64,000 bases of DNA, from positions 496,001-560,000 of the forward strand of contig CAWKND010000004.1 in the NCBI GenBank assembly GCA_963850915.1, in the 5' to 3' direction. Source of the DNA: CAVTWH01 sp963850915 (GTDB lineage: Bacteria > Actinomycetota > Actinomycetes > Mycobacteriales > Micromonosporaceae). The position numbers and the translations under genes are program-made. How positions within the stretch are numbered: the first letter of the stretch is position 1; every line of letters begins with the position of its first letter. A model generated the notes under the pieces. That model had not been told where the DNA came from, made no database searches, and was given only the letters and a program-made list of their open reading frames with translations. This document shows, one piece after another, positions 43,567 through 51,770 of this stretch.

Positions 43567-44444
43567 TCGCGGACAACGAGTGGCAGCCGCCGGCCGCGCT
43601 GGTACCGCACGTGCGACAACTGCGCGGCTACGTCGAACAGCTGCTCGCCGGCCGCCAGCACCCACCGCAGCGCACCCAGCTCTACATCCAGGGCGCCTAC
43701 CTCTCCGGCCTGCTCGGCGCGTTGGCGCTGGATCTGAGCGCGTTTCCGCAGGCGTGCGCGTACGCGGCCGAGGCTTTCGAACTGGCCGATGTCGCTGCAC
43801 AGCCCGATACCCAGGCGTGGGCACGGGCGCTGCAGAGCCTGGTCGCGTACTACGCGGGCGACTTCTACGGGGCGCTGGCGCTGGCCCGCGACGGTGCCCG
43901 GCGCTCGCCCGAGGGGCCCCACCGGGTACGGCTGGCCATCAACGGGGAGGCTCGGGCGCTGGCCCGGCTGGGCGACCGGGACGGGGTGGACGAGGCGGTC
44001 GAGCGCGCGTTCTCATTGCTGGAGTGGGTACCCGGCCCGAGAGCGGTGAGCGCGAACCTGACCACGGGCGCCTACTGCCGGGCGCGTACCGCCGTTGGCG
44101 CCGCCACCGCATACCTCGCGATCGGGGCGTCGGTGAAGGTGCCCCGTTACCTGCTTGCCGACCCGTTGCCCGACGCGACAACCGATGCGCCGCCCGACGT
44201 GCCGCCCCGACACCAGCTCGACCTCGCGATCGAGGCGCTGCGCTCCGACAACCCCAACGTCACGGGAGCGAGCGGGCTGGCGATCGAGGCGATGATGATC
44301 ACTTCTGAGCACCGACCTGACGGGGTACACGCGCGGGCTCGACGATTTGCCGGCGCGGCCCGGCAGTGGGCGTCGCAGGTCTCCGTCCGCGAGCTCGCCG
44401 CGCTGGTCACCGACCCGGGCCGCGCCGCACTCGTCGAAGCCTGA
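43224..44444 (+). CDS. XRE-family regulator, C-terminal TPR half after a frameshift
   Basis: From ~43,400 this frame encodes a helical-repeat domain (AKLGLLDEAIQRLIADNEWQ, VRQLRGYVEQLLAGRQHPPQ, AYAAEAFELADVAAQPDTQA) typical of actinobacterial XRE regulators with C-terminal TPRs. The first ~50 codons listed are linker in the wrong frame. The whole gene, 42808-44444, is 1637 nt, not a multiple of three, consistent with a missing base near the GGGCTC hexanucleotide run at 43,364-43,395. It could be a sequencing error, a decayed gene or a phase-variable switch. Confidence 0.72.
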   Translation: MGAGSGPAVNPGSRLRFGCGSGSGGAPDCGRAPRPGRGLGLALGLGWVSGSGSGSGAAAGALVPVGSPVDGLAEWVGVEVLEEPVVIDGRRRRRAESNVDDAKLGLLDEAIQRLIADNEWQPPAALVPHVRQLRGYVEQLLAGRQHPPQRTQLYIQGAYLSGLLGALALDLSAFPQACAYAAEAFELADVAAQPDTQAWARALQSLVAYYAGDFYGALALARDGARRSPEGPHRVRLAINGEARALARLGDRDGVDEAVERAFSLLEWVPGPRAVSANLTTGAYCRARTAVGAATAYLAIGASVKVPRYLLADPLPDATTDAPPDVPPRHQLDLAIEALRSDNPNVTGASGLAIEAMMITSEHRPDGVHARARRFAGAARQWASQVSVRELAALVTDPGRAALVEA

Positions 44445-44489
44445 CACCCGAGCGCCGGCCTCCGTTGCCGCACAACGGTCTGAGCCGCA

Positions 44490-44665
44490 CCACGCCCCGC
44501 GCCGCCCCGAGCCACGCGCCGCCCGAGCCACGAGCCACGGCCCGGCCCGCCCAATGCGCGCCGCCCCGAGCCATGAGCCACGCGCCGGCCCGCCCCAATG
44601 CGCGCCGCCCCGAGCCATGAGCCACGCGCCGGCCCGCCCCAATGCGCGCCGCCCCGGCCGATGCG
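44490..44665. repeat. 44-bp tandem repeat in the intergenic region
   Basis: CCAATGCGCGCCGCCCCGAG opens units at 44551, 44595 and 44639, exactly 44 bp apart; the third is partial, and a degenerate copy lies upstream. The period is not a multiple of three and no gene covers it. It is the main content of the 44445-45006 gap, which otherwise has only a hairpin near its end. Confidence 0.9.
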
Positions 44666-44943
44666 CCTGCGCCGGTCGCCCCTCGCCGGTCCGACAATGC
44701 GCGGACAGTCGCCGCGGATCTGTGGCGCGGCAAGCGATCCATCCGCAGGCCATGGCGTCAGGCGCGGATGTTGGGCTGTCCATGCTCTGTCCAGGTCGGA
44801 CGTGCGCACTGGCCAACATCCACGGGTACGGATTTAGCTGTGTCCCGGGCGGCGGTCGCCGGGGTGGTCGCGGGTCAGTACCGGCTGCCGGTGCCGCCTC
44901 CGTGGGGCGGGCGACGCCGGCCGGCCCCGCAGCCCCCAAAGGC

Positions 44944-44978
44944 CCGGGGCGGACGAGACATCAGTCCGTCCGCCCCGG
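44944..44978 (+). other. Perfect hairpin before the DUF6884 gene
   Basis: CCGGGGCGGAC (44944-44954) pairs perfectly with GTCCGCCCCGG (44968-44978) around a 13-nt loop, 28 nt before the GTG. No U tract follows. It could be a leader element or the end of an upstream transcript. Confidence 0.5.
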
Positions 44979-45006
44979 TGCCACTGCGGATGAACGGGAG
45001 GTGCGC

Positions 45007-45693
45007 GTGGCTGGACCATCGACGGCGCGGTGCGTTGCCACGCCCGGGACCGCAACTTCCGGGACCGCAACCTCCGGCACCGCATCGCCCCCGACCACAC
45101 AGCCCGGGACCACACAGCCCGGGACCGCACAGCCCGGGACCACACAGCCCGGGACCACACAGCCCGGGACCACACCGGCCAGGATCGCGTTGCCCACGAC
45201 GGGAATTCCGCCCCACCACAGGGATCTGCGGCACGACGACCATCCGGTGAGCGGGCGCATGGTGATCGTCGCGAGCTCCCGTCAGCAGCACGACGCCGGG
45301 TACCCGGTGGCCGCACTGGACCTGTATGCGGCCGGCCGGGTACCGCAGCTGCGTGCCCGCTTCGACGGCCTGCCCGGGTACCGCCGCCGGGTGTGGGTGC
45401 TGTCCGCGCGGCACGGACTTGTGCACGCGGACCAGCTGCTGACGCCATACCGCCAGCCGTTGACGGTCGACCGGGCGCTGTGCCTGCGCGACCGGGTCGC
45501 CGCGGAAGTGGAGCTGGAGTGGCTGTTCTACGGGGTACCCGCGGAGGTACTGGTGGTCGCCGGCCCCGCCTGGATGCTCACCCTCGGCGAACTGCTCCGG
45601 CTACCGGACCGGCCCCGGGTGCACTGGCTGACCGAGACCGACGGGGACTGGGGTCGGGCCACCGAGATACTCGACAGCTGGCAGTGGCCGTAA
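45007..45693 (+). CDS. DUF6884-like protein with TQPGT repeats
   Basis: 228 residues. The N-terminal ~65 are Thr/Pro/Gly-rich and include five TQPG(T/A) repeats. The C-terminal domain (MVIVASSRQQHDAGYPVAAL, then VWVLSARHGLVHADQLLTPY) resembles the DUF6884 family, seen in phages, plasmids and actinobacteria and of unknown biochemistry. CGGGAGG precedes the GTG at 45007. The frame is open far upstream, but that part crosses the 44-bp repeats and is not protein-like. Confidence 0.72.
   Translation: MAGPSTARCVATPGTATSGTATSGTASPPTTQPGTTQPGTAQPGTTQPGTTQPGTTPARIALPTTGIPPHHRDLRHDDHPVSGRMVIVASSRQQHDAGYPVAALDLYAAGRVPQLRARFDGLPGYRRRVWVLSARHGLVHADQLLTPYRQPLTVDRALCLRDRVAAEVELEWLFYGVPAEVLVVAGPAWMLTLGELLRLPDRPRVHWLTETDGDWGRATEILDSWQWP
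45094..45168 (+). repeat. Five 15-bp coding repeats
   Basis: ACCACACAGCCCGGG units start at 45094, 45109, 45124, 45139 and 45154 and encode Thr-Thr-Gln-Pro-Gly in frame. The third has one base change that turns a Thr into Ala. Confidence 0.92.
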
Positions 45694-45725
45694 ACGGAGC
45701 CCGACGATGCCGGGAAGGGAGTGCG

Positions 45726-45986
45726 ATGCAGGGGCCACACGAGGAGATCGGTGCCGCGCTGCGTACCGTCGCCGCGGGTACCGGCCTGACCGTCACCGAG
45801 TACCCGGAGCTGCGTGGCGCCTCCGTCGTTGGTGAGGTGGTCGAGGCGTACGTCCTCGTACACGCCTCCGGCTGGCAGCTGGATCTGTGGCGGCACCACG
45901 GAATCAACCCCTACCGGGTGCTCTACACCACCGACCTCACCGAAGCGATCCAGCTCGCCGTTGCCGAAGCACGCGGCAGCAGGTAA
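45726..45986 (+). CDS. Hypothetical protein
   Basis: 86 residues, soluble, start MQGPHEEIGAALRTVAAGTG. AAGGGA precedes the ATG. The sequence reads as a small alpha/beta protein, with HASGWQLDLWRHHGINPYRV in the middle and TTDLTEAIQLAVAEA as a final helix. I recognise no family. It begins 32 nt after the DUF6884 gene in the same direction, so the two may be an operon. Confidence 0.65.
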   Translation: MQGPHEEIGAALRTVAAGTGLTVTEYPELRGASVVGEVVEAYVLVHASGWQLDLWRHHGINPYRVLYTTDLTEAIQLAVAEARGSR

Positions 45987-46010
45987 CCGCTGTCAAGGCA
46001 CGGATAGGGG

Positions 46011-47132
46011 TCAGCTGACCCTGCGGACTTCGGTGGCGAGTGCCCTGCCGTCGATCGGATCGAACGAGGTCACCTCGACGGGCGTACCGGAGCCGCCACT
46101 CCACACCCCGGCCACCCGACCACGGGACACCACGATCGGGGCGATCCAACCGGCCGCCCGGCTGACTGTGGTACGGCGTTCGGGGGCGAGTACCGCCGGG
46201 TCGTCGGTACCCGGGCCGAGCAGGTACTGGTCGAACCCGGGCAGCAGCCGTACCGCACGGCTGGGCCGGCAGCTCACCAGGTCGTCCAGGTACTCGGCCA
46301 GGTGGAAGGCTTGCCTGCCCTCGACATCGACCGGCACCACCCGGTCCCCGAGTGCCGCGAACCAGCGCCGCAGGCTGGCTCTACTACTGGCACTGCGGGA
46401 CAGCCAGTTGCCGAACGACTTCGGGGTGGCCGGACCGTACGCCCCGAGGTACGCCGGGATGGCCACCGCCGCGGCCGCGTCCTGGTCGGCGTACGGCCGG
46501 AACGAGGGAGCCCAGCTGGCCGGCGTGGTGAACGTGATGCGGTTGCCCCGGCTCGGCCCGTGACACAGCAGGCCCTGCCACGCCAACGGTTTCAGTGCGG
46601 TCCCCCAGCCGGAGCGGATGTGCTCGGCATAGCTGGCCTTCACCACGATGGCGTCGATCAGCTCCTCGCGGCTCAATGTCCTGCCGTGCAACGCTTCCGC
46701 GACGCGCTCGCCCAGGTCGCTGACCTCGTCGGGGGTGAGTCCGTAGGCGCGTACCCACGCCGGTCGCTCCCAGGTGCGCGCGGCGGCGATCAGGCAGCCG
46801 AACGCTCCCGCGATGTCCGGTGGCAGCAGGTGCAGCGTGCCCCGCATCGACCACGTCTTCAGCAACTCCCGCGACTCCAGCGCCGCCTCGACCCCACCCA
46901 CCACCGGCTTCCCCTGCGGCGCCGGCTTCACAGATGAACCGAGCCCAGCCCGCCGTGGGGAGCCGGCCTGTCGGGCAAGTACGGCCTGCACGGCCGAGGA
47001 CGAGACCTGTGCCTGTACCCCGCACAGCCGCCGGACGATCTCCACCACACTCAGGTCGGTGCGGGGCTCGAGGTACTGCCGGCGCAGCCGCCACGCGAAC
47101 ACCTGATCCCAGCTGACCGAAACGGTTGCCAC
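46011..47132 (-). CDS. Winged-helix protein of the AlkZ/YcaQ (HTH_42) family
   Basis: 373 residues. The fold family consists of tandem winged helices with a beta barrel; characterised members are DNA glycosylases that unhook interstrand crosslinks. A Q-A-Q triplet (CGVQAQ, residues 40-42) matches the catalytic Q-x-Q position reported for AlkZ. WGTALKPLAWQGLLCHGPSRGNR and FDQYLLGPGTDD are typical later motifs. Activity on DNA is inference from the family. The GTG start has CAGGAT 6 nt upstream, a leaderless geometry. No toxin cluster is adjacent. Confidence 0.82.
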   Translation of the reverse strand: MATVSVSWDQVFAWRLRRQYLEPRTDLSVVEIVRRLCGVQAQVSSSAVQAVLARQAGSPRRAGLGSSVKPAPQGKPVVGGVEAALESRELLKTWSMRGTLHLLPPDIAGAFGCLIAAARTWERPAWVRAYGLTPDEVSDLGERVAEALHGRTLSREELIDAIVVKASYAEHIRSGWGTALKPLAWQGLLCHGPSRGNRITFTTPASWAPSFRPYADQDAAAAVAIPAYLGAYGPATPKSFGNWLSRSASSRASLRRWFAALGDRVVPVDVEGRQAFHLAEYLDDLVSCRPSRAVRLLPGFDQYLLGPGTDDPAVLAPERRTTVSRAAGWIAPIVVSRGRVAGVWSGGSGTPVEVTSFDPIDGRALATEVRRVS

Positions 47133-47177
47133 GTACCCATCCTGCCCCACCCGAGCCGCAGCGCAACAAGGCGAGAG

Positions 47178-47852
47178 TCAGAGCAGGGCGACGATCGAGC
47201 AGCAGGCGAGCATGCCACCGAGCGCGGTGAGTACGAAGCCGCCGAACTCCAGGCGGGTACGCCAGCGGCGGCGTACCCACGCCCGGGCCACCGGCAGCCC
47301 GACGAACGGGGCGATGAAAATCATCAACTGGGCCAGGATCGCCACCACCAACGAGCCGCCGAACGCCGCCAGCAAACCCTTGGCCGGTAAGGCAACCGCG
47401 ATCGCGCAGCCGGCACCGAGCAGGGCCAGCAGCGGGTGCGCGACGAGCGGTACCGGCCGGGGCGCCACCCGGTCCGCGGCGGCGATCAGGTCAGCGGCGC
47501 GGGTGAGCGGTACCGCCGGATCGGTCTGCCCGTCCTGCGCCTCGGGCGCCGGCAGCGGCCCGATCCGGGTGCCCCAGTAGCGGCCGAGCACCCGCCCCAA
47601 CTCCCGCCACAGCGTCGCGGCGTCGGCGTCCGCGTCGGTCACCAGGGTCGCGGCCGCGCGCGCCGCCGCCGCGGACTCGGCGACTGAAGCCGCCGCGGCG
47701 CTCACCGCCTGCGCCGCGCCCGCGCAACCGTCCACATAGGACCTTTCGATGGTACGGGCCTCACCCACCCGAGCTGCTTCGGTTGCCGCCAGCGCGTGTA
47801 CCAACGCCTTGTACTCAGCCGCCGCAGGGTACTCCGGCGCCACCGGATTCAC
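47178..47852 (-). CDS. Membrane protein, last gene of the FtsK-like operon
   Basis: 224 residues. The first ~150 are Ala-rich helices (EYKALVHALAATEAARVGEA, then VSAAAASVAESAAAARAAAT) that may form a coiled coil. Three membrane segments follow (LLALLGAGCAIAVAL, FGGSLVVAILAQLMIFIAPF, FGGFVLTALGGMLACCSIVAL). GGGGGA precedes the GTG, 16 nt after the ATPase stop. It could anchor the ATPase at the membrane. I recognise no named family. Confidence 0.75.
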   Translation of the reverse strand: MNPVAPEYPAAAEYKALVHALAATEAARVGEARTIERSYVDGCAGAAQAVSAAAASVAESAAAARAAATLVTDADADAATLWRELGRVLGRYWGTRIGPLPAPEAQDGQTDPAVPLTRAADLIAAADRVAPRPVPLVAHPLLALLGAGCAIAVALPAKGLLAAFGGSLVVAILAQLMIFIAPFVGLPVARAWVRRRWRTRLEFGGFVLTALGGMLACCSIVALL

Positions 47853-47868
47853 CGTTCCCCCAACGGTT

Positions 47869-50475
47869 TCACGCGACAAACCCGTACGGGATGACGACCT
47901 GGGGGTACCGGTGCACCGCACGGTCGAAGAAGAGTCCCCGGTGCGGACGCGGGTACCAGCTCGGCCCGCTCGGTGTCGGCGACAACGGGGCCAGCTCGGA
48001 GCCCTGCAGGTCGAGCGCCACCCAGGCACCGATCGCGTCGAAGCGTGCGGTGATCCCGCCGAGGTCGTCGCGCAGCCGGGAGACGGAGCGCCACCAGCCG
48101 AGCAGGTGCGTGTGGTGCTCGGGTCCACTGCCCAGCAACCGGCGCAGCAGTTCGTGCCCGGTGGGGCCGCCGCCAGCCGGTTTGGCGCTCAGCAAGGGGG
48201 CAGCCGCGTCGAGGGCGTACCCGACGATCAGGTGTGGCTCGGTCGTGTCCGGTACCAACGAGTTCAGGAAGTCGAGGAGTCCGGCACTGTCCACAAAGGA
48301 GGCATCCACCGCCTCTGCGAGTGTGCGCGCCTGGCCGGCCAGACCGGAGTCGGGGCACAGCACGGAGAAGCGCGCGTGTGGCCACTGCGGGCGTACCGAC
48401 AGCGCGGCCGAGCGCAGGATGGCGCACGCGTCGTCGGCCCGGGTACCGAGCACAGCCAGGTTCCGACCCGGCGCGCGCCCCAGCCGTACCACCGCCGCCC
48501 GTCCGGTAACGTCAATCAGCTCCCCGATCCGCGCCTCGGGCTCAGCGACCGGCCCGTCCAAAGAGGGCGCGAAGACAGGCACCGCATCGCCGTCGAAGAG
48601 CCTTGGCGGCTCGTCGGTCGGCGCGCGCATCTCCCACAGCCGCACCTGCAGGGCATGCCAGGCATCGCGGGCACCGGAGTTCGGCAGGCGTACCACCTGG
48701 TTCGCCTCGCTCACCCCGGAGTCCGGGTTCACCACCGCGTGGTACCGGGGAATGGTTTCGGCCGCTCCGTTGGCATCATTGAGAATCCGCCGCGCCTTGG
48801 GCAGGGCGATGCGCAGGGTGAACTGGCCGACCAGCCCGCCCCGGCCCCAGAGCGCCTCGATCCCGGAGACATCCTGGCTGGCGAGTACCAGATGGATGCC
48901 CTGTGACCGGCCCCGGCGGGCCAGATCCTCCAGCAGCGCAACGGCTTCGTTCGTGACCGCGTCCCGGCCGGCCAGCAGTACCTGGAACTCGTCGACCACC
49001 GCGACGATCCGCGGCCACCGCCCGGTCGGGTCCTCGGCGCGCAACTCCGACAGCTTCGTCGCCTCGTACCGCCGCGCCGCCGCCGCGCGCCGCTGCAGCT
49101 CGCCGAGCAGGAAACGCAGCAGTGCCAAGCCAAATTCGCGGTCACTGTTGATGTTGACGCCGACCAGCTTCACGTGCGGCAGCCAACTCGGGTCGCGCTG
49201 ACCCGGCGCGAACCGGGCGAACGACACGCCTTCCTTGAAATCCAACAGGTACAGCTCCAGCTCGTCGGGGGAGTACCGCGTCGTCAGCCCGGCCAGCCAG
49301 GCGTAGATGAGGTTGGTCTTGCCGGAGCCGGAGGCGCCGCCGATCAGCGCGTGCGGCGGGTTGTCGCCGAGCGTCAGTTCGACCAGGCGCCCGTCCGGCC
49401 CCTCGCCGATGGGCGCGGTCAGCTCCTCGGCGGCGCTCAAACCCCAGAGTTTCTCCGGAATCAGGTCGGCGAACGCGGCCGGCGGTGGCCCGGCCGCCAA
49501 CTGCCGGCACACCGCCGTCACCAGCGCGGCCGGGGGTGGCTCGTCCAACTCCACCGGTACCGGCCCGGTCAGGCTCGTGCGTGCCGAGCCGCCCGCGGCC
49601 GGCAGCCGGATCGTCACCGCACCGCGGATCGGCCGGCCCCGGGTAACCACATGTACCCCGCACGCCAGTCCCGTCCGCACGATCCGGTCCAGCTGCGCCA
49701 CCCCCTCAGGGCGCAGCTCCTCCGCGCCGAGGAGTACCGCGATCCGCCACGGCTCCGGCCGCCGCCCGGTCGCTTCGGCCAGTGCCGCAAGGGAGGTGTA
49801 CTCGCCCGCCAGCACGTACTCGTTGACCCGTCGGATCTCGTGTACCAGCTCGTCCAGCAGGTCCGGCAGGCTGCCCGGCCCGGTGGAGGTGAGCAGCCCG
49901 GCACCCGCCAGCGGCGCGAACCCGGCCAGGCTGCCACCGAGCCGTTCGGGGTCGTACACCCGCAGTACCACCGCACCCGGCGGAGCACTGCCGATCGCGC
50001 GCAGCAGCAGGCCGGCGATCAGCCCGTCAGCCCGGGCCGGGTCGCCCCCGCTGACCGTCACGTGCGCCGCGTCCAGCAGCGGTACCAGCGCCGGCAGCCG
50101 GTTGCGGGGGGAGGACTGGGCCAGCTCCCCGATCCGCAGCAGGCCGGGCTGCCAACCGCGCCCCGGCGGACTCGGCTGCCACTCGGGCCACGCCTCGCCG
50201 GCCGCGCCGGGGGCGTACGCCGCCACCAGCTCAGCCAGTTGCGCCGTTGTCGCGTCGCGAGCCTTGTCCATCCGCCGGTGCAGCTCCGCCAGGGCCGCGG
50301 AGCGGCGGGCATCCAACTCGGGTACCGTCCGGGCCTCCGCCGATCGCGCCTCGGCCAGCTCCTGCGCCGCCCGCCGGCCGCGCTCGTGCGCCTCGGCCAG
50401 CGTGTCCCGGGCCGCCGCCCGCGCCTCCGCCAGCTCGGCCGCCACCCGCCGGACCAGCGCCTCCCGCCCGCTCAC
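47869..50475 (-). CDS. FtsK/SpoIIIE-type ATPase with three ATPase-like domains
   Basis: 868 residues. An N-terminal coiled coil (~1-80) has no membrane helix. Domain 1 (~115-345) is ATPase-like but has lost Walker A (VTVSGGDPARADGL). Domain 2 (~360-600) is intact: Walker A GGASGSGKTN (~376-385), Walker B VAVVDEFQVLL (~491). Domain 3 (~675-840) again lacks Walker A (LGTRADDACA). This is the EccC layout of type VII secretion but without its membrane part and with only the middle domain active. The GTG overlaps the preceding stop (GTGA). A DNA-translocase role is the alternative. Confidence 0.85.
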   Translation of the reverse strand: MSGREALVRRVAAELAEARAAARDTLAEAHERGRRAAQELAEARSAEARTVPELDARRSAALAELHRRMDKARDATTAQLAELVAAYAPGAAGEAWPEWQPSPPGRGWQPGLLRIGELAQSSPRNRLPALVPLLDAAHVTVSGGDPARADGLIAGLLLRAIGSAPPGAVVLRVYDPERLGGSLAGFAPLAGAGLLTSTGPGSLPDLLDELVHEIRRVNEYVLAGEYTSLAALAEATGRRPEPWRIAVLLGAEELRPEGVAQLDRIVRTGLACGVHVVTRGRPIRGAVTIRLPAAGGSARTSLTGPVPVELDEPPPAALVTAVCRQLAAGPPPAAFADLIPEKLWGLSAAEELTAPIGEGPDGRLVELTLGDNPPHALIGGASGSGKTNLIYAWLAGLTTRYSPDELELYLLDFKEGVSFARFAPGQRDPSWLPHVKLVGVNINSDREFGLALLRFLLGELQRRAAAARRYEATKLSELRAEDPTGRWPRIVAVVDEFQVLLAGRDAVTNEAVALLEDLARRGRSQGIHLVLASQDVSGIEALWGRGGLVGQFTLRIALPKARRILNDANGAAETIPRYHAVVNPDSGVSEANQVVRLPNSGARDAWHALQVRLWEMRAPTDEPPRLFDGDAVPVFAPSLDGPVAEPEARIGELIDVTGRAAVVRLGRAPGRNLAVLGTRADDACAILRSAALSVRPQWPHARFSVLCPDSGLAGQARTLAEAVDASFVDSAGLLDFLNSLVPDTTEPHLIVGYALDAAAPLLSAKPAGGGPTGHELLRRLLGSGPEHHTHLLGWWRSVSRLRDDLGGITARFDAIGAWVALDLQGSELAPLSPTPSGPSWYPRPHRGLFFDRAVHRYPQVVIPYGFVA

Positions 50476-51104
50476 CCGGCTCCCATCGGCGTCTCGCCCG
50501 CACCGTCGTCCGTGCCGTCGCGTTCCTCCGCGCCTTCGCCGAGTTCGTCGACGGGTTCGCCCGGGTCGCCCTTCTCCGGCCGGTCGTGCTCCAGCGGTTC
50601 AAGCTCCTCGTCTTCATCCAGGTCGCGCACCCCCGCGCCACCGCCGCCGGTTGTCCGGCCCCGCTTGGTCCGGTCGCGCCTGGGCCGGTCGCGCCTGGGA
50701 CGGTCCGGGTCGGGTGGCGGCCAGTCGCGCGCGTGGTCCGGCCGCGGCCCGCCGCCGGCGAAGCCGGTGGGTCCGGTCGGCAAACCAATGACCTGGAGGT
50801 ACTCGGCCAGCGCGTCCTGTGCCCGCAACAGCGCACCGGCGGCGATGTCGAGGTGCTCGCCGGCCGCCCGCAGCGTGGGTACCGCCCGGGGTGAACCGGA
50901 TGCCTCCAGTACCTGCCCGAGCCGCAGGCTGGCCTGCCCGATGCGCTGGCTCGCCGCCCGTACCTCTGGTACCGGCAGCTCCGCACTCGCCGCCCGGACC
51001 CGGCGGCCCAGCTCATCGATCAGTGAGCCGTCGACGAGCGAACCAGCCCCATGTCCCGTGCTACCGGACCGCGCCGGCTGGTGCGCGGTACCCGCCCGTG
51101 CCAT
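50472..51104 (-). CDS. Helical protein with a long charged tail, FtsK-like operon
   Basis: 210 residues. The first ~120 form an amphipathic helical region (IDELGRRVRAASAELPVPEV, RAAGEHLDIAAGALLRAQDA). The tail has an Arg/Asp/Pro repeat (DRPRRDRPRRDR) and then a very acidic end (DEDEELEPLEHD). The starting ATG is 2 nt after the stop of the small first gene, and the stop overlaps the ATPase start, so the three are translationally coupled. I recognise no family; an adaptor between the small helical protein and the ATPase is a reasonable guess. Confidence 0.75.
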   Translation of the reverse strand: MARAGTAHQPARSGSTGHGAGSLVDGSLIDELGRRVRAASAELPVPEVRAASQRIGQASLRLGQVLEASGSPRAVPTLRAAGEHLDIAAGALLRAQDALAEYLQVIGLPTGPTGFAGGGPRPDHARDWPPPDPDRPRRDRPRRDRTKRGRTTGGGGAGVRDLDEDEELEPLEHDRPEKGDPGEPVDELGEGAEERDGTDDGAGETPMGAG

Positions 51105-51106
51105 CG

Positions 51107-51367
51107 CTAGAGCGTCGCGGCGTAGGAGCGGGCCTGCTCGACCGCGGAGAGCGTGGCGAGCAGGCACTCCTGCAGTTCGACGGAGGCCTGGGCCAGGGCG
51201 GCCTGGGCTGCTCCGACGGCGTCGTGCCCGCTGCCCTCGACCGCTGCCGAGAGGCTCTGCTGGGCGTCATCGAGCCGGTCGCTGGCGGCCCGTACCGCCT
51301 CCTGACCGTCCTGTACGTGCGCGAGCGCCGACTCGATGGCCGCCTTGACTTCCGCGACGCTGGCCAT
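51107..51367 (-). CDS. Small helical protein of WXG100 size, first gene of the operon
   Basis: 86 residues, almost all helix: VAEVKAAIESALAHVQDGQE and LDDAQQSLSAAVE, a turn GSGHD near residue 48, then a second helix. Size and helix-turn-helix-hairpin shape match WXG100/ESX substrates, but the W-x-G turn is replaced by S-G-H. GAGGAGGTG precedes the ATG. A patch rich in A and T (TTGACG and GATAAT on the minus strand, ~51,402-51,418) is the likely promoter area. Confidence 0.78.
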   Translation of the reverse strand: MASVAEVKAAIESALAHVQDGQEAVRAASDRLDDAQQSLSAAVEGSGHDAVGAAQAALAQASVELQECLLATLSAVEQARSYAATL

Positions 51368-51508
51368 GACACCTCCTCACGGGTACCGAAAGTGGGGGAT
51401 GCCCTAATTATCCGTCAAACTGTCAGCAGAAGGTGCATGTCTGGGCGAATCGCCGCGCAGTGGCACGCCTCACCCATTCGCCGCGAGAGGCGAGTGGCCC
51501 ATTTTTGG

Positions 51509-51770
51509 TCCGATGGCCTTGCTCCGATGGCCTTGCTCCGGCGGCCTTGGTCCGATGGCCTTGCTCCGATGGCGCGGCCTAGTGCTCCGGACGGCGCACG
51601 TCCTGAGTGGTTCCAGGCTCCGGTGGCGCGGCCTACTGCTTCGGACGGCGGCGGGTCCTGACTGGTCCCGGGCCGGTGGCGCGGCCTACTCCGGGCGGCG
51701 TAGGTGAGTGGTCTCGGGCCGGTGGCGCGGCCTACTCGGGGCGGCGCAGGTCCTGAGTGGTTCCGGGGAG
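51509..51770. repeat. Two repeat arrays downstream of the DUF4126 gene
   Basis: Five 14-bp units (TCCGATGGCCTTGC type) run from 51509 to 51578. Four ~46-54-bp units follow, each opening with GGTGGCGCGGCCTA, at 51568, 51622, 51675 and 51721. The last of these is the 3' end of the DUF4126 gene with its stop, so the array looks like repeated copies of a gene tail. It fills most of the 51368-51731 gap. Confidence 0.88.

Noticed and set aside
44347..45006. N-terminal extension of the DUF6884 protein
   Set aside because: The frame passes through the end of the regulator gene and a 44-bp repeat whose period is not a multiple of three; a good ribosome-binding site precedes 45007.
47869..50475. Chromosome-partition FtsK
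   Set aside because: No membrane helices at the N terminus, no C-terminal gamma winged helix, and three ATPase-like domains instead of one.
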